Of a stretch of DNA of 51,126 nt, positions 29,922 through 38,070 are shown piece by piece (positions within the stretch are counted from its first letter, which is position 1; each line of letters opens with the position of its first letter). The stretch comes from Candidatus Parcubacteria bacterium. Its GTDB lineage: Bacteria; Patescibacteriota; Patescibacteriia; UBA1558; GWA2-36-10. The translations under genes were made by a program, and so were the position numbers. The notes under the pieces are model-generated. The model was not told the origin of the DNA, did no database searches, and saw only the letters and a program-made list of their open reading frames with translations. The stretch covers positions 1-51,126 of the forward strand of contig JABHSK010000009.1 in NCBI GenBank assembly GCA_018669975.1, read 5' to 3'.

Positions 29922-32900
29922 TTATTTTAACTTATTTCTGGCTTGTTCTAATCTACGCTTAGTCTCAGCTACCACTTCTGGCGGAGCACTACTAGTAAAT
30001 TTTTCATTAGCTAATTTAATTTCTAAAGATTTTATATATTTTTCTATATCATTTTTCTCTTTATCCGACATTTCTCTACTAAGATCTATTAAAACCTTAC
30101 TACTATTTACATAAATAGGCTCAACGTCTACCGCCTCATCTATTAGATTGACTCTGGCCATCTTAGCCGCTAATTGTAGATAATCATCACTTAATATTGC
30201 GCTAACTAAGTTACAGTCTGGGAAGTCTGTTGGTGGAATCTTATTGGCTGCTTTCAAATTCCTCAGATTAACTACCAACTCTTTTAATTCCGCAAAATTA
30301 ATAATAGTATCTTTATCTACCTTGCCAACCTTGGGCCAATCGGCAACCATCAATAAATTTTCCTTATCAAAGTATTTCCAAATGTTTTCTGTCACAAAAG
30401 GAGTGAAGGGGTGACAAATAATAAGTAACCTCTCTAAAATATACAAAAGTATTTCGTCTTTATCTTTTTCTATTTTAGCAATCTCTAAATACCAATCAGC
30501 TAAATCATCCCAAGTAAAATGATAAAGTTTTTCGCCTGCTGAAGAAAACTTAAAATTATCTAAGTCCTTACTAACTTCATCAATCATCTCATTAAATTCT
30601 GATAAAATCCACTTGTCAGCTAATGTTTTAACCTTTGGTTGTTTTTTTATTGTTTTAACTTCAGACACAGACGTTAAAATAAAACGAGAAATATTCCAAA
30701 GCTTATTAACAAAGTTTCGATAGCCAGCAATCTTTTCCTCATAGACTCTAAGGTCTGCCCCTAGTGCTGAACCAATAATTAGAGAGAGCCTCAGAGCATC
30801 AGTACCAAATTTATCTATCATATCTATAGGATCAATGCCATTACCCAGAGATTTGGACATTTTACGGCCATCCTTATCACGAATCATCCCGTGCAAATAA
30901 ACAGTTTCAAATGGCTTATCTTCTAATAGGTACTCTGTCATTAATATCATCCTAGCCACCCAGAAAAATATAATATCATAGCCTGTTTCCATGACAGTGG
31001 TAGGATGAAACTTTTTAAAATCTTTAGTTTTTTCCGGCCAACCTAAAGTGGAAAATGTCCACAGAGATGAAGAAAACCAAGTATCTAAAGTATCTGGATC
31101 TTGAACCCAACCTGATCCTGTAGGCTTTTCTAAACCTACATGTATTTCGTTTTGTTTTTGATCTAAATTATATTGATGGGCTCCTAGTGGGGCATGTACA
31201 TTTAAAGAATCTTCACTAAAATCTCCCCCATTAAGAATAATTTCGAAAGTTTTCCAAGTACCGCTGTGTGCTACTATGGCAATCCTCTTATTCTTATACT
31301 TATTGGCGACTTCATCAAAAAAGAGTTGCACCCTATCTCTTACTTGTTGATAGGTCTCTCCATTAGGGAAGCCCTTTACTCTGTGCTTATCAATTAACGA
31401 GCCACTTTTATCCGTTAAATCACCAAAATCAACCTCCCTTAGTCTATTATCTTCTATAACTTTTTTACCTGGGAATAATATACTCGCCGTGTCTTTGGCT
31501 CTAGATAAATCAGAAGAAAATATAACATCGAAATCGTCAGGGTTTATTTCTTTGGCTATTTCCTGAGCTTGTACTACCCCTTTAGCGGTCAACTTATAAT
31601 CCTTATGTCCAGCACCAATTTTTAAAGCATTAGCCTCTGATTGCGTATGTCTAAAAAATGTAATTTTAATACCTGTTTTATTCTTTTTGTACCAAACCGG
31701 AATTCTGTGTCCCCACCATATTTGTCGAGAAATACACCAGTCATGTAAATTATCCATCCAGTTATGGTAAGTTTTAACAAAGCGTTCTGGCACTATCTCT
31801 ATCTCTTTATTTTTGACTGTCTCACTAGCCAACTGTTTAAGAGTCTTGCCGCGACCAGGAATTTCTTTATCAACAGCTACAAACCACTGTTCAGAGGTAA
31901 GTGGTTCAATGGCAGTTTCACAACGATAACAAATAGATAGGTTATTTTTTATTTCTTCTATTTTGTCTATTTGCCCAGCTTGCTCTAAATCCTTTACAAA
32001 TGCTTTACGAGCATCCAAAACTGCTATACCTTTATATTTTCCACCTGACTCCATTACCTGACCCTGCTCATCGATCAATTTAATTGTTTGCAAATTATGC
32101 CTTTGAGCAAAATTATAGTCAGCAGCACTATGTGCGGGTGTTACACCTACTACACCTGAACCAAAATCCTTATCTACCTCCTTGTCTGCAAAAACTTTAA
32201 CCTTAATTTTGTGTCCGGCCAAATCAATATCTAATTCTTGACCAACATACTTCTGATAACGCTCATCCTCTGGATGCACAGCTACACCAGTATCTGCCAA
32301 TTTCGTTTCTGGACGAGTCGTAGCCACTATAAATGGTCCATACTTAATATAGTATAGTTTTGCATCCTGCTCTTGATATTCAACCTCATCATCAGCCAGG
32401 GTTGAAGCGCAGCGTGTACACCAATTAACTATCCTATGACCTCTATATACTAATTCATCTTCATACATACGTACAAAGGCTTCATTGACCGCCTGAGACA
32501 AGCCTTCATCAAAAGTATACCTTTCTCTAGACCAATCACAACTTGAGCCCATACGACGAGTTTGATTCTTTATATTACCCTGTGATTGAGTCACATACTC
32601 CCTAACTCTTTGCAAAAACTTTTCTCTGCCTAATGTTTCCCGGTCTGTGCCCTCTTCAGCTAATATCTTCTCAACTTTTGTTTGAGTAGCAATAGCGGCA
32701 TGGTCTGTGCCTGGCAACCACAGTGTTTTGTATCCCTGTAAACGCTTATAACGAATCATTAAGTCCTCATAGGATAAGGCAGCTGCATGACCAAGATGAA
32801 GAATGCCAGTAGCATTTGGTGGTGGCATAGAAATGGTAAATGGCTTACCCTTACCTTTAAGATTGTCAGGATTAAATAAACCTGATTCTTCCCAAAGTCT

Positions 32901-32960
32901 ATAAATATCCTTTTCATGCTGCTTCGGCTCGTAGGCCTTGGCCATTTCTGTTATTGTCAT
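29922..32960 (-). CDS. valS: Valyl-tRNA synthetase with inserted histidine-phosphatase domain
   Basis: PPPNATGILHLGHA, WWGHRIPVWY, DTWFSSSLWTFSTLGWP, GRKMSKSLGN; insert IKITFFRHTQSEAN...VAHSGT. Start trimmed to 32960 (MTITEMAK), downstream of the T-box terminator. Confidence 0.95.
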   Translation of the reverse strand: MTITEMAKAYEPKQHEKDIYRLWEESGLFNPDNLKGKGKPFTISMPPPNATGILHLGHAAALSYEDLMIRYKRLQGYKTLWLPGTDHAAIATQTKVEKILAEEGTDRETLGREKFLQRVREYVTQSQGNIKNQTRRMGSSCDWSRERYTFDEGLSQAVNEAFVRMYEDELVYRGHRIVNWCTRCASTLADDEVEYQEQDAKLYYIKYGPFIVATTRPETKLADTGVAVHPEDERYQKYVGQELDIDLAGHKIKVKVFADKEVDKDFGSGVVGVTPAHSAADYNFAQRHNLQTIKLIDEQGQVMESGGKYKGIAVLDARKAFVKDLEQAGQIDKIEEIKNNLSICYRCETAIEPLTSEQWFVAVDKEIPGRGKTLKQLASETVKNKEIEIVPERFVKTYHNWMDNLHDWCISRQIWWGHRIPVWYKKNKTGIKITFFRHTQSEANALKIGAGHKDYKLTAKGVVQAQEIAKEINPDDFDVIFSSDLSRAKDTASILFPGKKVIEDNRLREVDFGDLTDKSGSLIDKHRVKGFPNGETYQQVRDRVQLFFDEVANKYKNKRIAIVAHSGTWKTFEIILNGGDFSEDSLNVHAPLGAHQYNLDQKQNEIHVGLEKPTGSGWVQDPDTLDTWFSSSLWTFSTLGWPEKTKDFKKFHPTTVMETGYDIIFFWVARMILMTEYLLEDKPFETVYLHGMIRDKDGRKMSKSLGNGIDPIDMIDKFGTDALRLSLIIGSALGADLRVYEEKIAGYRNFVNKLWNISRFILTSVSEVKTIKKQPKVKTLADKWILSEFNEMIDEVSKDLDNFKFSSAGEKLYHFTWDDLADWYLEIAKIEKDKDEILLYILERLLIICHPFTPFVTENIWKYFDKENLLMVADWPKVGKVDKDTIINFAELKELVVNLRNLKAANKIPPTDFPDCNLVSAILSDDYLQLAAKMARVNLIDEAVDVEPIYVNSSKVLIDLSREMSDKEKNDIEKYIKSLEIKLANEKFTSSAPPEVVAETKRRLEQARNKLK

Positions 32961-32970
32961 AAACTTTATA

Positions 32971-33190
32971 TAAAAAATAAAAACGCAAGTACTTGCGTTT
33001 AAGGGTCCCATAAACATGAGACGGTACCACCTTAATTCCTGCGAAACACCCCGAGCAATCGAAGGGTCCTACAGACACTTAATTCCTGCACAATAACGGG
33101 CGCACCCCGGTAGGTTCTAGTCTCTTAAAATAAGATTTCTTCCTACAACTACCCAGGCGACATTAATCCTGGATTAAAACGTTTTTTATT
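32971..33190 (-). promoter_or_regulatory. T-box leader upstream of valS
   Basis: Minus strand AATTAAGGTGGTACCG T-box sequence (33019-33033 core), antiterminator AAGG-[TGGTA]-CCGTCTC/GGGAC-CCTT, terminator AAACGCAAGTACTTGCGTTT plus T tract, hairpin TCTTA-ttt-TAAGA in the stem I region. Confidence 0.85.
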
Positions 33191-33225
33191 CAATTGATAA
33201 TATTACAATAATATAAATTACTATT

Positions 33226-33648
33226 TTAGTCAATGATAATTTTCCTTTTATCACCTTCTAAATTTTCTATTTTTATTTTAATAGTACTATCAGGTAAATT
33301 AATAATTTTATCAGCCCATTCAATTACTACCACGGAATTATCAAAAGCCAAATAATCACTTAGACCAATATCAGCTAAATCCTCCTGCCCTTCCAATCGA
33401 TAGCAGTCAACATGAACTATCCTTCTTATCTTACCAACTTCTACGTCATAAACTTTCATTAAAACAAAAGTCGGACTAGTAATATTTTCTTCTACCCCCA
33501 TAGCTTTAGCCAGCGCCTTAACAAACACTGTCTTGCCAGCGCCCAAATTACCAGATAGAGCCAAGACTTCGCCCCCCTGTAAACTTTTGGCTACCTCCTG
33601 GGCTATGCGACCTGTTTCTTCTACATTGTTACTTATATATTCTTTCAT
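33226..33648 (-). CDS. tsaE: tRNA threonylcarbamoyladenosine biosynthesis ATPase TsaE
   Basis: LSGNLGAGKTVFVKALAKAMGVEENITSPTFVLM, HVDCYRLEG, VVIEWADK. Confidence 0.93.
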   Translation of the reverse strand: MKEYISNNVEETGRIAQEVAKSLQGGEVLALSGNLGAGKTVFVKALAKAMGVEENITSPTFVLMKVYDVEVGKIRRIVHVDCYRLEGQEDLADIGLSDYLAFDNSVVVIEWADKIINLPDSTIKIKIENLEGDKRKIIID

Positions 33649-33656
33649 ATCTTATA

Positions 33657-34709
33657 TTATATTTTATTTTTGGTTAATTGCCAATTAGACTTTGGTTGTA
33701 GCTCGAAAATATCCCTACCCTTTAATAACCCTTTAGTGGATTTTGATAATCTATAATAAGCTGCAGCAGCTACCATAGCAGCATTATCACCACTGTGCTT
33801 TATGTCTGGTGAAAAAAATGGTAGTTGCATACTCTTAGCCGTAGCTGTTAAAGCTTGACGTAGAGCAGTGTTGGCGGCTACGCCACCTGCCACCATAATT
33901 GAACTTACCTTATATTCTTGAGCAGCTTTGGTAGTTTTAGAAATCAAAATATCTACTACTGCCTGCTGAAATGAAGCGCACATATCCGCTACGTCCTGTT
34001 TATTTATATCTTTTTTCTTCTCCAGGGTATATAACACCGCTGTCTTGAGTCCGGATAAACTAAAATTATAATTTGGTTTATCCAACATCGGTCGTGGTAA
34101 CTTATAAGCCTGATTATTTCCTTGCTCAGCTAATTTACCAACTATTGGTCCACCTGGATAACCAAGTGATAACAACTTGGCTACTTTATCAAATGCTTCT
34201 CCTACTGCATCATCGATGGTTTGACCAATTAATTGATACTCTCCATGATCTTTCATTAAAACTAATTCTGTATGACCACCAGATACAATTAATACTAGAG
34301 CTGGAAAATACTGCTGACTATTTTTTACCAACTCTGAATTACTTAGCCAATTGGAGTACACATGTCCTTCCATATGATTAACTGGTAATAGTGGTAAGTC
34401 ACTAGCATAAGCTAGAGCTTTAGCAGTCGCTATACCCAAAAGAAGCGCAGACACTAAACCTGGCCCAGAAGTGACCGTTATATAATCAATGCCCTTTAAT
34501 TTATTTTTACCTAAGGTATTGTCAATTAGAGGAATAATTGTTTCTAGATGTTTACGGGCAGCTACCTCAGGTACTACTCCACCATATTTTTTATGAATAT
34601 CAATTTGAGAATAAATCTGATTTTTTTCCAACTGCAAAGAACCCTTATCGCCCTTTAGTAAGGCGATAGCTGTTTCGTCACAAGATGATTCTATGGCTAA
34701 TACTTTCAT
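33657..34709 (-). CDS. tsaD: tRNA N6-adenosine threonylcarbamoyltransferase TsaD
   Basis: MKVLAIESSCDETAIALL, VPEVAARKHLE, VNHMEGHVYSNW, VSGGHTELV, VAGGVAANTALR. Confidence 0.96.
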   Translation of the reverse strand: MKVLAIESSCDETAIALLKGDKGSLQLEKNQIYSQIDIHKKYGGVVPEVAARKHLETIIPLIDNTLGKNKLKGIDYITVTSGPGLVSALLLGIATAKALAYASDLPLLPVNHMEGHVYSNWLSNSELVKNSQQYFPALVLIVSGGHTELVLMKDHGEYQLIGQTIDDAVGEAFDKVAKLLSLGYPGGPIVGKLAEQGNNQAYKLPRPMLDKPNYNFSLSGLKTAVLYTLEKKKDINKQDVADMCASFQQAVVDILISKTTKAAQEYKVSSIMVAGGVAANTALRQALTATAKSMQLPFFSPDIKHSGDNAAMVAAAAYYRLSKSTKGLLKGRDIFELQPKSNWQLTKNKI

Positions 34710-34785
34710 ATGTATAATTATAACAGATTTGCTAATTTAAATTAAAAAGAAGCTTTTGTCAATTCCCTAAGAACACCCTTAAACC

Positions 34786-34813
34786 TTGACAAATAAGCGT
34801 TTTTATGTAAAAA
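34786..34813 (+). promoter_or_regulatory. Promoter of cupin gene
   Basis: TTGACA with TGTAAAAAT -10-like element 16-17 nt downstream. Confidence 0.5.
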
Positions 34814-34878
34814 TAGTCAGTTCGTACTTTAAGTTTACCTAATATTAAGCTATACACACTCAAACTTGGAGGTAAGTC

Positions 34879-35379
34879 ATGCTTATACTGCCCGATGCTC
34901 AAAAGGTAGCTATTATCGATCCCAGAAAAAAAATGGGAGAAGAAGGTCAATATACCACTCACACTGGTAGCCAAGAAGCTCTCGAAACCGTCATCGGAGA
35001 TGCTCGCGAAGCAGGAATGGAACTTCGCTACTATTACACCGATATGTCCGATGGTAACGGAGAAAATGTGCCAATCAAGGTGATTGTCACCGAAATCCCC
35101 CCTTATCACGTACAGCCATTCCACACCCACTCCAATGTCCATGAAGTTTCCACAGTCCTATTTGGTGAAGTGGTCGCTGTCGACAGCGATACTTTAGTGG
35201 AAGCAAATCACCAGGAAATTGAAGAAGTGGGTACTGTAGTCAAACGAGGTGGCTCGATAATCGCCGATCGTGGTGTGCGACACACTGTCGCTAACTTCTC
35301 TGACAGTGTAGCTGTCTTTATCACCCAAAACGTTCTACCTCTGCCTAAGGGCGAGGATTTCGAACCTGATTGGAAATAG
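34879..35379 (+). CDS. Cupin-domain protein
   Basis: PPYHVQPFHTHSNVHEVSTVLFGEVVAVDSDTL...GDRGVRHTVANFSD-type cupin motifs; GGAGGTAAG SD. Confidence 0.75.
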   Translation: MLILPDAQKVAIIDPRKKMGEEGQYTTHTGSQEALETVIGDAREAGMELRYYYTDMSDGNGENVPIKVIVTEIPPYHVQPFHTHSNVHEVSTVLFGEVVAVDSDTLVEANHQEIEEVGTVVKRGGSIIADRGVRHTVANFSDSVAVFITQNVLPLPKGEDFEPDWK

Positions 35380-35388
35380 CTAAATATC

Positions 35389-35416
35389 CACGGGTCCCAA
35401 GGGGCCCGTTTTTTAT
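35389..35416 (+). terminator. Intrinsic terminator of cupin gene
   Basis: CGGGTCCCaaGGGGCCCGTTTTTT. Confidence 0.8.
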
Positions 35417-35679
35417 TGCTTTATAGTTTCTTCGTATTCTGGAAAATACTCCTGTATTACTCGGAGATTGAATTCTTTGAGAATTGATTCCTGGGGCTCA
35501 TTGTCTAATAAAAACATAAATGAATTTAAAACCAATTGTCCTGGCGTAAGCTTTTCTTCGGTAAGCTCAATCCAGTGCTCTCTTTCTAAAGTCACTTGAT
35601 ATTCATCTTGACCAATGGTTACCACAAACAACCAGTCTCCGTCCTTAGCTTTTTGTTCTTTTATCTTGATATTGTCCAT
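35413..35679 (-). CDS. Small hypothetical protein (88 aa)
   Basis: Acidic compact ORF between terminator and a divergent gene. Confidence 0.65.
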   Translation of the reverse strand: MDNIKIKEQKAKDGDWLFVVTIGQDEYQVTLEREHWIELTEEKLTPGQLVLNSFMFLLDNEPQESILKEFNLRVIQEYFPEYEETIKQ

Positions 35680-35724
35680 AATAAAATTATATAGTAAGGT
35701 TTAGTTAGTTAGATATATTGTAAT

Positions 35725-36366
35725 ATGCCTAGAAAAAAAATACAAAGATTCAAAGAATTAGAAAAATTGAGTAACGTAGCTCAGTTGTCACAAACTGATG
35801 CTAAACAAAAATTACAAAATTTTTTAAACAACTCTAAACCAACCTTAGAGCTAGCTTGCGGTAAAGGTGAATACACCATTGCCTTAGCTGAAAGATTCCC
35901 TGATATGAAATTTATTGGCATTGATGTACAAGGTGAAAGAATTTGGTATGGTGCTAAACAAGCTTTGGATAAAAAACTAGACAACGTCTTTTTTTTAAGA
36001 GTTCAAATAGAAGACTTACAAAAATACTTTACTGATAATTCAATAGCAGAAATTTGGATTACTTTTCCAGATCCCTTTCCACGCAAGAAGCAAATCAAAA
36101 AAAGATTAACCTCGCCACGATTTCTACAAATTTATAAACACCTATTACAGGCAAAAGGATTAGTAAACTTAAAAACAGATGATGAATCACTATTTGATTA
36201 TTCTGTAGAAATGGCAGAGGCTATCGGGGCTAATATCATTACACACATAAAAGACATTTATAACCAAAGAGTGAGCCTGCACTTACTTGATATTCAAACA
36301 TACTATGAAAAAATACACCTGGAAAAGGGTGCGACTATAAATTACTTAAAATTTAACTTTAATTAG
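35725..36366 (+). CDS. trmB: tRNA (guanine-N7)-methyltransferase
   Basis: LELACGKGEYTIALAERFPDMKFIGIDVQGERI; EIWITFPDPFPRKKQIKKRLTSPRFL. Confidence 0.93.
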   Translation: MPRKKIQRFKELEKLSNVAQLSQTDAKQKLQNFLNNSKPTLELACGKGEYTIALAERFPDMKFIGIDVQGERIWYGAKQALDKKLDNVFFLRVQIEDLQKYFTDNSIAEIWITFPDPFPRKKQIKKRLTSPRFLQIYKHLLQAKGLVNLKTDDESLFDYSVEMAEAIGANIITHIKDIYNQRVSLHLLDIQTYYEKIHLEKGATINYLKFNFN

Positions 36367-36372
36367 TTTATA

Positions 36373-36401
36373 TTGACATTTTTTATAAAATATGGTATAA
36401 T
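36373..36401 (+). promoter_or_regulatory. Consensus promoter of surface protein gene
   Basis: TTGACA-N17-TATAAT exact consensus. Confidence 0.85.
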
Positions 36402-36430
36402 GCTCTATTCCCTAAAATTAAACTAGTGAT

Positions 36431-37843
36431 ATGAAAAATTTCTTAAAAATATTCTTAATATTAGTACTATTTACTGGTATTTTAGCTCCTAAAGCTGACG
36501 CCTCAGGTAATTTGCTTATCAATAATATTAGTATTGATAACTTTATTAATGGCTCAGCTGAAATAAGATGGCGCACTAGCGAAACTAGCCGTGGCTTAGT
36601 TTATTTTGGTGAGGATAGAGAAAATCTGAACTACTTTGTTTCCTCAGGTAGCTATCAAAAATATCATCGCGCCTATTTCAATGGTCTAGAAGAAGATAAA
36701 ATTTATTATTATAAAATTATAGCTTTTACTCGTGACGGTGATGGTTCTGAAACTTTTGTTCAAAGTTTTAACACAAATGATATGATAGATACCGTTAAGC
36801 CTGATTTTACAAATGCAGAAATACTGCACACTACCGGTGATACCGTCAGCCTGTCCTGGTCAACCAATGAAGAGACGGTGGCCCAAATATACTATGGTGA
36901 TGATTTAGATGAAATGAATAGTGTAGCCAACTATGGAGCATTCCATAAAGACCATGAATTAATTATCTACCATTTAGCTCAAGGCCAAAGATTCTATCTA
37001 AAAATAATTGCTAAAGATAGAGGTAATAATACTAAAAGTTCAGATATATTTATCTTTAATACTCACGGACCAAATATAAGTAATGCTGTATTAGAGCTCT
37101 ACGATCTCGAACCTCTAAATTTTAATGAAGACCTAATCCAAGCCAAACAAGTAACTGTAAAATTTAAAAGTAATTTAGTATCTAGAAGTCAAATTTGGTA
37201 TGGTACTGCACCTGGTGCATACACAAAACTTGAACAAATCAACCAAGCTCTCCGTGATACTGAACATAAAATAACTCTAAAGGGTCTTGAACCCAATACA
37301 AGCTATTATTATATAATCGACCTATATGATGGGCTCTATGGTCGAGCTAAACGTACACAAGAATATAGTTTTACTACTCAACCAGAACAAAAACCATACG
37401 TGTTAGGAACAAAAATTGTTTCAGATGACATAGACAGTGATGGTGATGGCCTATCAGATAACTATGAAATAAATATAGGTACCAATCCGCTAGAACGTGA
37501 CAGTGATGGTGATGGTTATTCAGACGGCACTGAAGTACGACATGGGTATGACCCAAATGGTCCTGGAAAAATAATTAAATTAATTTATAATAAACCTAGA
37601 ATAGCTAACACCGTAGAGCAAGTGAAGGCTATCGAGCTTAAAAACTTACTAGAGAGTGAATTGGGGCAACTAAAATTAGGTCGCGAAGACTGGTTCACAG
37701 TAGTTAATGCTTACATCTACGGTGAGTATCCAGCACACGCCATTGCTCAAAGCATCCGCTTTGGTGGCAAGACAGTGCATCCAACTATTGGTTGGAATGC
37801 TTGGAAAAATACTAATGATTACCAAAGTTATATAAATCGATAA
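36431..37843 (+). CDS. Secreted surface protein: FnIII-like domains plus TSP3/Ca-binding repeats
   Basis: Signal peptide; ISWRTSE-type repeats; DSDGDGLSDNYEINIGTNPLERDSDGDGYSDGTEV; C-terminal GKTVHPTIGWNAWKNTNDYQSYINR. Confidence 0.8.
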   Translation: MKNFLKIFLILVLFTGILAPKADASGNLLINNISIDNFINGSAEIRWRTSETSRGLVYFGEDRENLNYFVSSGSYQKYHRAYFNGLEEDKIYYYKIIAFTRDGDGSETFVQSFNTNDMIDTVKPDFTNAEILHTTGDTVSLSWSTNEETVAQIYYGDDLDEMNSVANYGAFHKDHELIIYHLAQGQRFYLKIIAKDRGNNTKSSDIFIFNTHGPNISNAVLELYDLEPLNFNEDLIQAKQVTVKFKSNLVSRSQIWYGTAPGAYTKLEQINQALRDTEHKITLKGLEPNTSYYYIIDLYDGLYGRAKRTQEYSFTTQPEQKPYVLGTKIVSDDIDSDGDGLSDNYEINIGTNPLERDSDGDGYSDGTEVRHGYDPNGPGKIIKLIYNKPRIANTVEQVKAIELKNLLESELGQLKLGREDWFTVVNAYIYGEYPAHAIAQSIRFGGKTVHPTIGWNAWKNTNDYQSYINR

Positions 37844-37850
37844 AAAATAA

Positions 37851-37878
37851 AAAATCCTGTTCTTAGCAGGATTTTTTA
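37851..37878 (+). terminator. Intrinsic terminator
   Basis: AAATCCTGttcttagCAGGATTTTTT. Confidence 0.85.
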
Positions 37879-37897
37879 ATTATGGATAGCCATAAGT

Positions 37898-37926
37898 TTG
37901 ACACTCCCACCTGTCAGGAGTATAAT
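37898..37926 (+). promoter_or_regulatory. Consensus promoter with inverted repeat in spacer
   Basis: TTGACA-N17-TATAAT; TGACA...TGTCA and ACTCC...GGAGT dyads inside. Confidence 0.8.
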
Positions 37927-37936
37927 ACTTGGCAGA

Positions 37937-38032
37937 ATGCTGAAAAAAATAATACAACATAAAAAACGCTATCGAAAATACCGCTGCTTAAATTTTTTCC
38001 AAAAATATATTGAACATAAAACGTTCCGTTAA
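37937..38032 (+). CDS. Possible 31-aa basic small ORF / leader peptide
   Basis: ATG...TAA encodes MLKKIIQHKKRYRKYRCLNFFQKYIEHKTFR; stop lies in the following terminator loop; no good SD. Confidence 0.3.
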   Translation: MLKKIIQHKKRYRKYRCLNFFQKYIEHKTFR

Positions 38033-38051
38033 TCCGGGACGTTTTTTTATA
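38020..38051 (+). terminator. Intrinsic terminator upstream of the AsnRS-like gene
   Basis: AACGTTCCgttaatccGGGACGTTTTTTT. Confidence 0.8.
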
Positions 38052-38070
38052 AGCTAATAATTAACAAAAA

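Noticed and set aside
32981-33000. 20-bp perfect palindrome AAACGCAAGTACTTGCGTTT as an operator
   Set aside because: Followed by a T tract in the T-box leader; better explained as the terminator.
32961-33017. N-terminal extension of valS in the ORF track
   Set aside because: Reads through the T-box terminator hairpin; MTITEMAK at 32960 is the plausible start.
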